Shown here: positions 1-13,355 of the stretch, one piece after another | Numbering within the stretch: position 1 is the first letter of the stretch | Layout: the number at the start of each line of letters is the position of its first letter | NCBI GenBank assembly: GCA_007570785.1 | Contig: ML664174.1 | Span: forward strand, 3,468,828 to 3,532,827 | Length of the DNA stretch: 64,000 bases | Direction of reading: 5' to 3' | Origin: Antilocapra americana | Taxonomy: Eukaryota; Chordata; Mammalia; Artiodactyla; Antilocapridae | Program-made: the position numbers and the translations under genes | Notes under the pieces: generated by a model | What the model was told of the DNA's origin: nothing | Databases searched by the model: none | What the model saw: the letters and a program-made list of their open reading frames with translations, nothing else

Positions 1-789
1 AAGAATTATTCTTACAATAAATGCCTTGTTTTTTGGTCTACCATCCTTTTTTTTTTTTTTTCCTCCTGTTCCTGAGGATTACAAAACTATAGAAAAAAAA
101 AAATCTTTCTGATGTGAATACAACTTTTTCACTTCAAAATTCGAATGCAAAGTGTAATTTGCCAACAGAGAAGTTCAGCAAATAACCTTCAATTCAGTTT
201 TTGAGTCTTTAAACTTGGATCTCAAGACAAATGACTTTTTTGTGACTAAAATCTAGCCTTTTAGGATCCTGAGTTTGGTCCTTCAGGCCACTCTTGCTGC
301 TGCCTGCCCTTCAAGTCCGCTGGACTACACCGCTCTCCTCCTGGGACCACAGCCGTGGGGCAGCGGCGTCGCACTGGCTCCACGCTGCAGCACGAGTATT
401 TCCTCCCATCGCCATGTACTGCATCTCCACCCTCCGCTAGCGCCGTGGTATCCATCAAATGCAGAGAGCTCTTCCAGTCATACCTACAGTCAAGCTTTGT
501 CTTTTCGGGAGTGGAGGGACGGTAGGGGGAGAGAGGGTCCAAGTATGGGGGAGATGCAGATGGTAAGTGTTTAAGAAAGGCCAGGAAGCCTTTGATGATG
601 AAAGACGGAGGAAGGAAAGGGGGAGGGAAGAGGGGCTGGAGACTCAAGTAGGGTGGATAAATCTGCTGATGGATGAATTGAAATACAGGGATTACACTAC
701 CCAAAATAATGATATTTCCGTGCCAGCATACTGGAATGCCAAAACCCAGTACTGCAATCACTACATTAGAATGATATAATGCAGCAAGG
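1..789. other. Intronic segment with a T-run and a CpG-rich block
   Basis: T-run at 47-61. From about 290 to 460 there is a stretch with many CpGs (for example CAGCGGCGTCGCACTGG), unusual in this AT-rich intron. I recognise no gene in any frame. In minus orientation the T-run would be an A-tail about 230 bases past the block, so an old retrocopy is possible but unproven. A purine-rich stretch follows at 500-650. Confidence 0.4.
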
Positions 790-975
790 TGAGGCGCTTT
801 GCCAAGCACTCTAATATTCATGTCAACTATGAAAATATAGGCATTGCCTTCTTTTTCACAGATGTGGCAATTATGATTTAGAGAGAATAAGTCACTTGCC
901 AGCCACAACCAGTACGCAGCAACACCAGAGCTCAAACATATTAAGTATCAATTCCAAAGCTCATTTGCTTAGCAT
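790..975 (-). repeat. MIR SINE, minus orientation
   Basis: Shows the reverse-complement MIR layout in order: a GCGCTTTGCCAAGCACT-like start, a TTTTCACAGATGTGGCAA block (from the usual ATTTTACAGATGAGGAAA), AGAGAGAATAAGTCACTTGCC, then a region matching CAGAGCTGGGATTC-type sequence. Old and diverged, as expected for a pre-eutherian SINE. Confidence 0.6.
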
Positions 976-1698
976 TACATATAATGTTATCTTCCCAAAC
1001 ATTTCTAAAATTGTATTATGAATAGTTAAATAAAATGTGATGTCTAAAGGGATTGACTTTAGATCACACATAAGGCTTTATTTCCTGATGTACTTTATTG
1101 CCAAGGTTTCACTGTGTTTAAAGGGAGAAATATTCATACTTTATCCATATAGAGCTGATCCCCCTCACCTTCAGTTTTAGTTTTCATCTTTGGCACCTAA
1201 ACAAATTTTTAACCTTAGTTTTTATTAGCTCTGGTTCTTACACTTAAACAAGGATGGTACAAAGAACACCGATGAGTAGTTCTATTACTAGAATATTCCA
1301 CACAAATAGCCATATTTCTGGCTGACACAGTCACAATAATAAATAATAACACTTTCACATTTTTAAAGAGGGAACATAGTCAACAGTTCAAAGCTCCAAA
1401 TGATAGAGCAAGTACAGTCACATCATCCGGTTATGAGCTGCAGATGAGCATGTGTGCACAAGGCATAAAAAGTTAAAAGCCTGGCATTTTAACTGCGAAA
1501 AAGGAAAGGAAAACAAAGTCACAAGAGGTACAGGGCTTCAACCAGCAATTTTTGGATTGCCTGTACTGGTTTTCAAAATATTTGCAGATTTTTCACATTA
1601 GTATTTCAGTTGTACATTTCCAGAGACCAGCATAATCTGGACTGTTTGTAATTATAAACAAAAATAAATCTTTTTTTTATATATAATTGTAAAATTAT

Positions 1699-1886
1699 AA
1701 AGTGAAAGTCTCTCAGTTGTGTCCGACTCTTTGCGACGCCATGGACTGTACAGTTCATGGAATTCTCCAGGCCACAATACTGGAGTCGGTAGCCTTTCCC
1801 TTCTCCAGGGGATCTTCCCAACCCAGGGATAGAACCCAGGTCTCCCACATTGCAGGCGGATTCTTTACCAGCTGAGCCACAAGGTA
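1699..1886 (-). repeat. Bov-tA SINE, minus orientation
   Basis: Reverse complement of the tRNA-related head plus Bov-A body. It reads CTCTCAGTTGTGTCCGACTC at the left and ends in the tRNA-derived AGCTGAGCCACAAGG at the right. Confidence 0.9.
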
Positions 1887-4300
1887 CATGGCTTAAAATA
1901 TTTCTTTAGAATTGTCAATTTAGAAATTTAAATAGGGGAAATAGACTGATACACAGAAATCAAAGAAATGGAAAGCAAATAAATCAGCTACTATCTAAAG
2001 CCTCACAAAATTAGCAACAACACTTCTAAATGGAAAAATGGTCCTTGGTAGGGCTGGAATACATTCCTTCACTGCTGGTGACACCATGAATTGGTACCAA
2101 CCTTTTTGGAAAGCATTATAGCAACATAAAAGTCATCAAAATGGTCACATGCTAATCTTAATTACCCTAAATGACTACATAGAAGGAGAAATGAAAACTC
2201 TTCCGTTTCCTCGAAAAAAGGCATCTTAATTCACTGTACGACAGGGGTCCTAAAGATACTACCACTAAGCAGATATACATGGGCCTCATCTACTAGCAAG
2301 TCAAAGAATAGAATGATGACAACTTTCCTAGATGGAATTAAAATCATTTCACCACTTTAAACATTTTAAACTCCTTTTTTCTTAAAATAGTCTACCTGGT
2401 GAGCTACAAGCATGTCAGAATCAGTGCAGTCAACATCATGAATTCTGCCCTCAATATTTCCATTAGACAGAGACTCTAGATGCAACTGGGAAAACCATTC
2501 ACCATAGCACATGGTTCTATTAAGGTGCTTATCTCTGCCTACTGAGATCAATTTGTTCAGATGTTTTGTTTTCGCACAACTTACAACATCTAAATATGAC
2601 TGATAACTAGGTTAGAAAGAGAGAAAAGATCTAAAAGAATTAAACAAAAAAGGAAACACAAGCAACAACAGTATATTCTGTTTTAAAAATGAAAACACAA
2701 GATTTGCCAAAGTGGATTCATGTGTTTGAAGAATGGCTCTTTCCGAGAAGAGCACCATTCAGGGGTTCCATCTCTTGTCCCCAAAGGGCTCATCCTAATT
2801 ATAAGGGTGGAGGTTCCATGAGAACTAAACAGCCTAGGACTTTGCATCGTAATCAAAAGCAGGTCAGAATAATGGATGGGGACATTTATACAGGACTGGC
2901 CACAGGCCAGAATTCTGTCCCAAAGCATCCCACTCAGCTTGTAATTATGGTTGCAAAGGAGTAATTGTCCACATTTACAAAGTGTACAGTACTGTAAAGG
3001 TCCAATTCTTCTTTCCATAGGTAACTCTTAAAAATTAGGGTGGCCTATTTGAGAAAATTACATCACATTGTTAGGCTTAAAGCCTCACATGACTAAGCAG
3101 CCCTCAGAAGCCCCCCAACTTGCCAATAAAAAGTAGACTTTAACAGAAGTAAAGCTGACACTAATGAATTGCATTCAAATGATGAAAGGAAAAAGTACAA
3201 AGAAAACTCTATTTGAAACAAAGGAAAAACAGCATCAGTGTCAAAATGGGAGATTTTTAATTGACCATTATCTATGACAAATAGCCAATAATTCTATTTA
3301 AATAGTTCAGTCTTACTTGTGATCAAAGAAATTGAAATGTTTTGGATCTAAAATAAATATCCTAAAATAAAAACTGCAAATACTCAAGGTAGCCAAGACA
3401 ATGTTAAACACTACACAGTCTTAAAATAGGAGTATGACCTTTCTGGCTTAAGCTTTCTTAAGAACAATTTGGCAATAAAAATCAAGGTTCCTATAAAATT
3501 CACACCATTTCACTTATAGGACTCTACCTTATGTAAATAATTGGACATGTGGTGGGAAAGCTACATAACAAGAGCATTTATGTAAGGTCAGAGGCGTTTA
3601 AACTTGTCTATGGAAAGAAATTAGGGGGTTCATGAACTTGAATGAAAAAATTTTTATCTTTATTTTCACTACCTTCTAAGTGAAATGTAGCATTTCCATC
3701 AATTATAAATGGAGCCAACCAACTACAGTGACATCGGCTGCACATGTGACTTTGACACCTATAGAAATCAAGAGATGTTTTCATATCATATTACTTTTGT
3801 TGCAGACGTATCAAAATATCAATTATTCTCATCACAATTTTGAAGTTACGGTAGTCATCAGAACTGATGCTAGATCTTTTTGTTAATGTAATAAGAAAGA
3901 AGCATCTATGTTAGTATATAACAAAATTTTTAACACTACTCCAACTGTAGTTTAATATGCCTGGTTTGTGTTGTGCTTTTATGCACTTAAAAACATTAGT
4001 CTAAGGAGGGTCCATAGATTTCACCAAATTATCAAAGAGGTTAAGTGCCATCCTAAGTGCCCAAAGGTCATCCTAAGTACCAAAAAACACTTAGGATAAC
4101 CTGATGTAACAATTATTTATAATAAGGAAGTAGGAAACCTGAATTTAATAACAGTTGGAAGACTTTAAATAAATGATGGCAAGCCAATTATGGACCCATG
4201 AAAAAATATATAAAATTATTTAATGATCCTTATCTTGTTTAATTAATGAGTATATATATGTTAAAAAAGAAGTAAAATAACTAGTAATCACACATGATTC
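1887..4300. other. AT-rich intron with ancient L1 scraps
   Basis: Old L1 3'-region remnants are discernible near 2040-2170 (CTGCTGGTGAC, ATTGGTACCAACCTTTTTGG), 3440-3640 (CAATTTGGCAATA, then CACTTATAGGACTCTACC) and 4100-4260 (ATTATTTATAATA). The rest appears unique. No gene seen. Confidence 0.45.
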
Positions 4301-7127
4301 ATTTCCTTAGTTTCTATAGTTGCTAATTTTTCTGTAATGAATAATTCATCTTTTATAATAGGGAGATTTTTAAAAGTATAAAGAAGTATTTCTACAAATA
4401 TGGCAATTTTTATAAAAATGGTTTACAAATGGTCACTGAGTAAAAAGAATATTTTAAAAGGTTGCATATTAATGTAACTCTTCAGGCTTATTGTTAGTTC
4501 ATACTAATTTAAAAGCAGCTCAGGAAAAACAAAAGTATTTAATATCCAAATGAAAGAAATTACAACGAAACACCTGCTTCTAACTCAATGTCTTTAGTAA
4601 AAAAAAAATCAAACTTTCTGTACCTCCTTATCAGGGACATTGCAGCAAGATGTCTGTGTAAAATGCTTCTGAAGTATTTGAAAGGAAGTCCCTCAGAAAC
4701 AGAAGTTCAATCAAGGTTGAAGCCACCGCAGCGCATGAGGGCGAGACGATGCAGAGTGTCTCAAAGCTCCTCAGAGCCCACCTGCTTGTGGACTAACTGA
4801 CTCTGAGTTGTTGAGCCTGCTTCTGCGGATGCTCTACACCGCTGAACGCTTCTACCTGAAAGTCCCTCCTCTTGCTGTCCTGAGGTTCAGATGCCCGGCC
4901 TCTCCACACAAAGGAGGGGGCTCCATGAGCAGATGAGCAAAGGAAGTGGTAGGATGAAAGAAATGTTTGCTGAGCACCAGCTTTTGGTGGCTCTCTGGAA
5001 TGTAAAATCAGCAATGGGGTACGCATTTGCAAAACAGGTGACGAGCTTTATTATGTTATCACCTTGTACTGAAGTAACAGATCTGAAGGGCCCTTATGTC
5101 CTTGAGACTGCAAAACGAAGAAGAAAAATTCTCTGGGATACAGAAATCAGTAGCCATGGCATTCGCTCTGATGCACTCTGACATAGAAAGCTGAGGAAGC
5201 ATTCCTATGTCAGCTGCTGTTACGGATCCTCCTGGAGGTTTTCTTTTTCCCATTTTACCTTGACTGCTTCTGGGACTGACAGAAAAGTTGCAAATATAAT
5301 ACAAGGAGTTTCCATACATATATCCCTAACCCAGTCTCCCCCGATGTTAACGTCTTATATAACGACATACAGTGCAATCTTCATTAATCAGAAATCAGGA
5401 AATTAATATTCAAATACTCAAATTTCTCTAGTTTTTCCACTATGCCCTTTGTGTTCTGAAATCTCACACATTATCCCACTTTGTATTTAACTGTTAATTA
5501 TTCCTCCTTAGTCCCCCTTGCAGTCTGTTACAATTCCTTACATTTTTGTGACTTTTGACACTTTTAAACAGTATTTATCACTCAACTTGGGTGTGTCTGG
5601 TGGTTTCACGTAATTAAACTAAGGTTATGCAATTTGGGCAACAGAACCACAGAAATGACGTAACCTCAGTGCATCATTTCATGGGGTTCATGATAGAGAC
5701 CATGAGAGAGTTCCTTCTATTAAGGTGGCATGTGCCAGCTTGTTCACTGTAAAGTCACTATCATTCTTCTTATGATTAACAAATATTTTGGGAGGAGTTA
5801 TTTTGGGATGGTGCAAATCCTGTTTCTACTCATTTCTTCTCAAGGTGTCAACCACTGACTTCAGCATCTGTCACTTGTATCTAAGAAGGTCTACAATAGT
5901 AAAAATCAGTCTCCGTAATGGTGTTTTGGGTCTGTGGGGATCAATGGCTGGTCTTGGTTAATTTCCACAAAACCACCATGACCACATACAGACTCGTCTG
6001 TCGTCTTACTTCCTGAAAAGAGAGGAAAAGGAACTGCAACATGTTATTCGGTGTACAGACTATAACACAAGGGCATATACACAGAGGGCCCTCCCTGCAT
6101 CTGCCTGATGCTATGAATACAAGACACACTGGCTCCCCAACTCAATAAACTTTGTACTTTGCATCAGTACCAAACATTCCAATTGTGAAATATTTGCTGA
6201 GCCTAGCCTAATCTGTTGTGGTCCTTGCCTTCAAGGAGTGCTTAGACTGGTTATAAACCAGGGCACCATACAAAGTGTTGGGCAGACATCAGGACACTAA
6301 TCTTCCCACACAGTGGTGGGAAAGCACCTGCACCTCTAGAAAGAAAGGGGGTTACTCAGAAGCCCAGCAGAGGCCGGAAGACCACCCATTCTGATGCATG
6401 GATAGGAGGAAAGGCAGCTCCATGCAGGAGGGGAGCAGGCTAAACCCCTCCCAACCTGGCACCCACGTGGGCTGGTATCCAGCACTGCGTCCACTACCCT
6501 CTTGCTCTACACACTCCTCCCTGTTAGGGGGTCTCACCTACTTTTCCAGTGCCAGCCCTCACTGCCCCCATGGAAGGTGAGACCAGCTGGGGAAAAAGAC
6601 ACACAGCGCTGCAGGGAAGCCTGCCACCTACAGCCATCTTCCTTGGCCTTTGTTCACAGATGCGGCAAAGATCAATGGACCCAGGAAGACCAACAGCAGA
6701 AAAGGGGGGGAAAAAAAAAAGACAAAACAGAGACTACAACTCAGAAGATGCAGATCATGCAAGGGAAAAAAATTAGAAAAAATTATTCAATGAACACCAG
6801 TGGAGATAATATATGTATATATAAAATAAGGATAAACTATTAGAACAATAACTACAGGGAAACAAAAATAATGAATTCCTGGCAAATAAAACTACAATTA
6901 CTAAAATAAAATGAAAGGGCTGGAGAGTAGAACATAGAGAGGTACATATCAATTCCTGAACCAAAAGATAAAATTAATATAGAATATTAAAAAAAATTGA
7001 AATTATGAAAGAAAAAAATGGAAGAGAAAACCAGAGGGTCCATTATCCATCAAAATGGAGTTCCAGGTTGGGGAAACAAAGAAATTATAAAAGATTTTAT
7101 TAAATGGTTTTTAAAATTCAGCAAAAA
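4301..7127. other. Intronic segment, mostly unique
   Basis: No gene or young repeat recognised. 6130-6290 resembles an old L2/MIR-class repeat (TTGCCTTCAAGGAGTGCTTAGA). 6700-7120 is A-rich and may hold old L1 sequence. A splice-like motif lies at 6004-6030 on the minus strand (see findings). Confidence 0.35.
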
Positions 7128-7267
7128 GGGAATTCCCTGGTGGTCCATTGGTTAGGATACTTGGTGCTTTCACTGCTGGGGACTGGGTTCAGTCCCAGGT
7201 TGGGTAACTAAGATCCTGCAAGCTGAATGGCACAACCCCCCCCCCAAGAAAAAGATAAGGAAAAAAA
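7128..7267 (+). repeat. CHR-type tRNA-derived SINE (short form)
   Basis: Begins GGGAATTCCCTGGTGGTCCA, has an internal RNA polymerase III B-box-like GGTTCAGTCCC, continues GTAACTAAGATCCTGCAAGC and ends in a C-run and A-rich tail. Confidence 0.85.
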
Positions 7268-7299
7268 TTAATGTTCTAAAGCTTCTCATTTAACAGTAC

Positions 7300-7430
7300 T
7301 CATCGCAAGCTACAAAAACCATGAAGGCAGGTTTATTTGCTTTTGTTCTCCTCCAAGCACCATAGCTGACACAGACTAGATACTTTAAAAATATTATGTA
7401 ATAAATGAATAAATATATGAATGTGCAGTT
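7300..7430 (+). repeat. L2 LINE 3' end
   Basis: A TTTGCTTTTGTTCTCCTCCAAGCACC-like stretch leading to AATAAATGAATAAATA is the usual, diverged 3' end of L2. Confidence 0.4.
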
Positions 7431-7474
7431 GTTAATTTTTAAAACTACTTAAAAACAGTGGGGGCACTGATTAA

Positions 7475-7725
7475 TAGGAAACTGGGTAATAAATCTGTAT
7501 GTAAGAAATACACAGGTACACAAAGTACTATATATAAATAAGCAAACAATAAAGATCTATTGTATAGCACAGGGAACTATACCCAATATCTTGTAATAAC
7601 CTATAATTGAAAAGAATCTAAAAAAGTGTATCTATCCATATAAATGTATGTATAACTGAATCACTTTGCTGTACACTTGAAACCAACACAACAATGTAAA
7701 TGAACTATACTTGAATTTAAAAACA
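7475..7725 (+). repeat. L1 3' UTR (artiodactyl type)
   Basis: Contains the ruminant L1 3' landmarks in order: TGTATAGCACAGGGAACTAT, ATATCTTGTAATAACCTATA, GAATCACTTTGCTGTACACT and AACACAACAATGTAAATGAA. Confidence 0.8.
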
Positions 7726-10700
7726 AGAATGACAACAAAAAAGAAAAGATAAAGAAGATTATAATCTAATACTGAGATTAGGAGATCAATTACTACCTCC
7801 AACTCTGCACTATTAACTTTCATAGTAAGCATGTGTATCTCCTTTTGTTTGATTTATTGTCTGTTTCCCTCCACTAGAATCAAAGTTCCAAGAAGGTGTT
7901 TCATTTTATTTCTCACTCCAAGCATCCTAAACCACGCCAAGTATGATGAAGGCACTCATGCACACGCCGTGATCCCAGATGTAGAACACTTAACATCTCT
8001 CTTCCAGAAATGGCTCACAACCCATTCAGCCACAAGAAATGCAATTAGCTCAAAGTCTCCGGCTGTAGTCTCTTTGGATCTTCTGTAGTTTTCCAGCCCA
8101 GACACACTCTTCCTGGGCAGCCCCAGGGCTGAGTGTGCCCAGAGGGGAACTGACTGCCCAACAAGGAACCGCTCTATTGCTCCTTTTTGTTTCGTGTGCA
8201 CGGTGAGCTGAGGCTCCCCCTGCCCACTTTCGTTTCTTCTCCCTTTCACAGTGTCAGACCTGCACTGTGGACTGAAGACCTTCCCTGATAAATCCTGCCT
8301 CCTCTCCCATCTTCTTTCACAGGCATGGCCCCCAGGTCCCTAACAAGCCACTTGCATGCCAATACTGTCCCAGCATCTGCTTCTCGGAGGACTTGATCAA
8401 TAATGTATCTGTCACATGATTAAATCATATCGACACAATCATGTAAGGTGCAAATTGATCTGTGATTAGACTGGTGTATTTGGCAGAGAAGAGGATGAAT
8501 TTTGAGAGGGGGGACCGGAGATGAAGAGAACTAAGACAACGGCCAAGAACTGTGGCAAAAGGCAACAAAGGCTTGAAGTGACAGACCTGGGGCCAGGACA
8601 CAGAGAAGAGGAAGTCAGCAAGAGAGTGGAGGGATATGGAAGAGGCCTTCCCAACTCTTAATATCGATGAAGGTTAATATCAGTGAAGAGAGGCACCAAA
8701 GAGGCTTCATGTTTCAAATCCAAGAGACTGATAATAATGGTGGCATTTACAGCATGAGGGCAACGATGAGGGTAGGCTTGCTCAGGAAGAAAAATGGAGA
8801 AGCAGTCAAAATTTGTGTCCCAGGTTTCAAGCTGCTGGCTAGATAACCAACCAAGTGGAAGCAGGTAAAGGCTGGTGAAGAATGTAGCCAGAACTGAAGA
8901 AAAAGCCTGGGAACAGAGGTCTTTTATTTGGATATAAACGTAGACTAATTACTTTTTCTAAAAAGAATGTTCTGAAGCCATTTGTTATAAAAGAAATACA
9001 TAAACTGTGCTAATGAAACAGAAATAGGAAAATAAAAGCCAAGTGTATATAACTATGTTATTAATGAAGGTGGCACAGTTGAGTATCAAATTTTCTTCTA
9101 GAAGGTGAAGTAAAACAAGAGATACAGTAAAAAAAAAAATAAAAAAAAATAAAACAAGCAAACAAAACACACCTATCATCAGAAAGGCAGGTATTTGGTA
9201 GCTACCAGAAAACAATTCCTGGCATCATATTCTAAAATAAATTTACCACATGGAACTTTCTAAAAGGCTGAAGGATGACAAAAAGCCAGTATCTCCATCA
9301 TCAGTTCATTGCAAAAGCACACTCTATTTTTGTATGACTGGATCTTTACAAGGTGACCTTGAATAAAATCAAGTGCCTGAGCAAAGATGGCCTTTGAACC
9401 ATCTAGCTTAATTTTAAAAACTAAACAAAGGGCAGCAGTAGAGAGGCACATGCCCTTTTAATCAGCTTTCACAAGCCTCTAAACTGAGATGGCTCAGAGA
9501 GTATGAACTCCTGGATGCCTCACAGGTCAGAGTTCAATCATTGATGGGGCTTGGGAGATCACGGCCAAGAAAGCAGAGGATGCTTGTTTTCCAAAGAGCA
9601 AATATGCACACCTTCCTACATAACGGCCTTCTTGCTACCAGAAGCCCTGAGAAGTAAAGAAACAGCAGCAAAACATACCTAGATGAGTTTCTCAGGAAGT
9701 TATTTAGTGCCCCAAATCTCCCTAAAAAGGATTACATAACTAGAGAGCTGCCTTCAAACAAATAAAACATAGTTTATATGCTCTCAATAAAAAATGAAAG
9801 ACAAGGGCATGAAAACAGTAAGTTATTATACATGAATAAAATCTTTCCCTATTAGTTTTGGCAGAAATAAACCGTTAAGTTCAAGAACACAGAGCACAAC
9901 ATGGTTTAGGAGAACAGACTTGCTGACTTTGGAGTTTTATTACATACTTGAAATACGACTGTTCACAAAAAAACTAACCATAGACTAGTTATCCTTTCAG
10001 AACTCTGAGTTACAAGGCATTTCATAGTACTATACTCAAGCTTAAGGTTGCTACAGTTACAGAAGAAATAAACAAAATAAGCACAGGGTTTTACAAATAA
10101 GTTTAGCTGTATAGTGTCCACTGATGTTCTACAGGTATCATACAATAATCCACTAAAATTTACAAGAGGTAATGATACACATTTAAAAACCTGAACTTGC
10201 AGAATAGTGTCTAATAACAAAACTGGAGAATATATCAGAGCACTAAAGCTGTCACTTCAAGTACAAATGCAGTTCAGAGTATATATTCTAAAGAAATGGT
10301 ACAGATGGTTGATTAGAAGAGAGTGAAAGGGAAATAAAGAAAACTGGACATTACAGTAGCAACTGAAATCCAACTAGTTCTCAAACTAATAATCAAGAGC
10401 CCATCACACTCTTCAACTTGACTTGTATACGTGTGAGTGTGCGTGTGTGCAAACATACGTGTGGTGAGGTCGGGCTAGGTGGTGGTGTATAGGAGGAGGA
10501 GGAAGGTGAACCTCAGAACAATCAAATCTGGTGGCTTAAAGTTAGCAGAAGAGTAAGCAGGTACAGAGCATTAGTGCTTGTTCTTTCCAGGAATGAGAAG
10601 TCTCTTAGATGCTCTTCAGAACTGATAATGGCAGCTGCTTCTGGCCACTGGCAAGGAGGGGAAGGGCTGTGCCCCTCACAGCATCTTCAGTGACCTGGCT

Positions 10701-11734
10701 TTGAGAGTGACACCCCATCTGGCGTCGGATGAGCCCATCACCACTTTTGATCAACGGAGCAACAAGCAGCACGGCCAAAGCCACCCTCCGGCTCCTCTCT
10801 TTTCCGTTAGTGCACGGTTCCAACGGGATTCAGGGAGGATGTGTCCCAGACCCTTGTATGCGCAGTGCAAAACTGAAGCAGTCCTGTCCTGCTACTTTAA
10901 TCACGGTGACTAAGTAAAAACTCAACACAAAATACATATGCACTCAAAGGGAGGTGCCCAGATAAACTCTGATGTTATCGCACTGCCTCGTTTGCACCTC
11001 TCTAGGAAGGATGTGGTTGCATCGCTTGACTTATCACAATGACAGCTTCACCTTGGGGTCTTAATGAGCATTATGTGAGGAGCTCTGCATAAACCACAAA
11101 GTAATAACACAATGAATGTTAGCTACATTATTACCGTCATTTAATCCTCAGTGAGTTAGAACCATCACACACACTGGCAAAACAGCAAAGAGAAGTGGGT
11201 AAGAGGAAGGACCAGAAAGAAGAAATTGATGGTTTGTTGCTTATTTCAACAGATGCAGCCAATGGGAGGATTGCTCTGCTGGGCCAGCATCTTTCCGGCA
11301 ATGGACTGGGCTCATGAGGTGGAGGCAAAAACCCTCTAAAGTCTAAATTTTCAAAATAATGAAGTTCATAAAAATAATGTAATATTTAAAAAGTGATGGC
11401 AGCTTCATCAGTCAAAGACAGTTAGATTTTACATATCTTGTCAACAATACACACTTCAGTAATGTGAATTTTTCCCCCCGAGACTTAGCTTCAGTGGAAT
11501 CGGGAATTCATTAAACCCAGTATCTGGTGATTAAGAGGTCGCACTGACAATCAATCAGGTCAGAAGCACTAAGCCCTGCTGCCGGAAGAGAAATCACACC
11601 TGTCATGCATGCACTCTTTCAACAAGATGACTCTCTTCCAGGTTCTGATTAGGAAAAATGAGTTAGTATACTCATTTCAGTGACTCAAGCTATGTATTAA
11701 AAGTCATGACAGAGTTATTTGTCTAACTATATTT
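7726..11734. other. Intronic segment, mostly unique
   Basis: Possible L2 fragment at 7840-7960 and possible MIR fragment at 11095-11165. A-rich tract at 9129-9152 and a GT-rich stretch at 10430-10462. No exon or young transposable element recognised. Confidence 0.35.
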
Positions 11735-12105
11735 TACACTGCGATGAAAAGTACAGCTATCACTTATATGTGGAATCTAAAATATGACACAAACGAACTT
11801 ATCTACAAAACACAAACAAACGTACAGACATAGAGAACAGACTTGTAGTTGCCCAGGGAAAGGGGGTGGGGAAGGGATGGAGTAAAAGTCTGGGATTAGC
11901 AGATGCAAACTATGATATACTGAATGCATCAACAACAGGTTCCTACTGCACAGCTCAGGGAACTACATTCAATATCTTGTGATAAAGCATAATGGAAAAG
12001 ACTATGAAAAAAAATGCATATGTGTGTAAATGATTCACTTTCCTGCATGGCAGAAATTAATACATTGCAAATCAACTATATTTCAATAAAATAAGTTTTA
12101 AGAAA
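11735..12105 (+). repeat. L1 3' UTR (artiodactyl type)
   Basis: Includes CACTTATATGTGGAATCTAA, AGACATAGAGAACAGACTTG, CAGCTCAGGGAACTACATTC and a terminal ACTATATTTCAATAAAATAA. Confidence 0.8.
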
Positions 12106-13110
12106 AGTACAGATACTACATAAAGTTTATAATACTCAGTTATAGTTAAAGGGGATTAGTTTTGGCTTCAAGTTATTCAGCTCCACAATCTGTTGTATCT
12201 TCTTTGTAACAAATGATCTACCTGATTTGAAAACTTGCATGGCCCAAGAAAACACAGCAGGTGCTCTCTGACACTGCCTTCCTGTACCAGTTTCATGTAT
12301 TAACTATTGCTCTGTGTTTCCTCTGTAAACCCTGATGATAAATGCCCAAATGCACAAGCAGGCAATCTTTGGAGCCACACATACTTTGTGCTCCCACCAG
12401 CTGGACCTCATGCTGACTAAGAATCTAGCTGTGTCTTCCCAAACCAGTTTATGCCAGTTGACTTGTTAGTGTAATTATGAAATGTAATTAAATATTATGA
12501 AAGCTGATGGAATATGAGTACAAGAGATAAATCTTGTTTCTTATTAAAAACTAAACTGAAGGCGTTGGAGAAACCTCATAAAAGCAAGTCACTAAAAGAA
12601 AAGCTATTGGATTAAATGTGAGCAAGACCCATAAAAAAAGGAGGAAAATTTTGAAATCTAAGATTCTGTAAGATTCAGAGTGTTTTGCTACTGTCTATGT
12701 TTACACTGTTAATAGAATGTAGAATTCATAATAGCAGAATCACTGTCAAAGAAGCACCCCTGGCCTCACCAAAATTTAGCAAATACATGTTTATTATTAT
12801 TACATAGTTTAGTGAAAATAAGATATTTTGAGTATGTATACTTTTGCAAGATTCCCTATCTTAATGATTTTTTCAATTAAACAGTTCCAATTATGTTCGC
12901 TAAGATGGTATGGTCTGTCTATAAATAGAAAGAGGGTTTAAATTTCTTTGAATTAGTTGCTCTTAAATTTATGAAGTGTTATGATCTAAACTGGATTATC
13001 GTGGAATACACGTGTTCAAATTTTTATTCCTTACTTTTGAAAGAAAAAATACTTGGAACAAAATTCTACCAGATTTAAAGATAAAAATACTCTCCTTCCT
13101 TTAGCCTAAT
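12106..13110. other. Intronic segment, nothing recognised
   Basis: AT-rich sequence on both strands without exon structure or a repeat family I can name. Confidence 0.35.
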
Positions 13111-13111
13111 A

Positions 13112-13355
13112 TAGTAGAGAGCAGAGCAAAGCAGTCAAGAACACGACTCTGGTCAGACACCCCAAAACTGAAGTCCTGGCTCCAATCTTGTTAACTTCCA
13201 TGACAGCTTAACCACTGAAACCAACCACACACACCCCAGTTTTCTCATCTGGAAAAGGCCTTCAATAATGATACCTACACCACAGGGGGCATGGAGAAAA
13301 CGTATGTCAAATCACACAGTACGTTACTAGTACTCGATAAGTGCTCAAAATGTTC
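13112..13355 (+). repeat. MIR SINE, plus orientation
   Basis: Reads in MIR order: AGCAAAGCAGTCAAGAACACGACTCTGG-like head, AACTGAAGTCCTGGCTCC, CCCCAGTTTTCTCATCTGGA, AATAATGATACCTACACC and TACTCGATAAGTGCTCA. Confidence 0.7.

Noticed and set aside
261..935. 224-codon minus-strand open frame
   Set aside because: It spans an MIR SINE (790-975) and low-complexity pyrimidine-rich sequence, so it cannot be one real coding region. Only the CpG-rich part at 290-460 is worth a second look.
5941..6129. Possible next SIPA1L1 coding exon after the acceptor-like site at 6013
   Set aside because: The translation after the AG does not match the SIPA1L1 sequence expected to follow residue 499, and the reading frame closes quickly.
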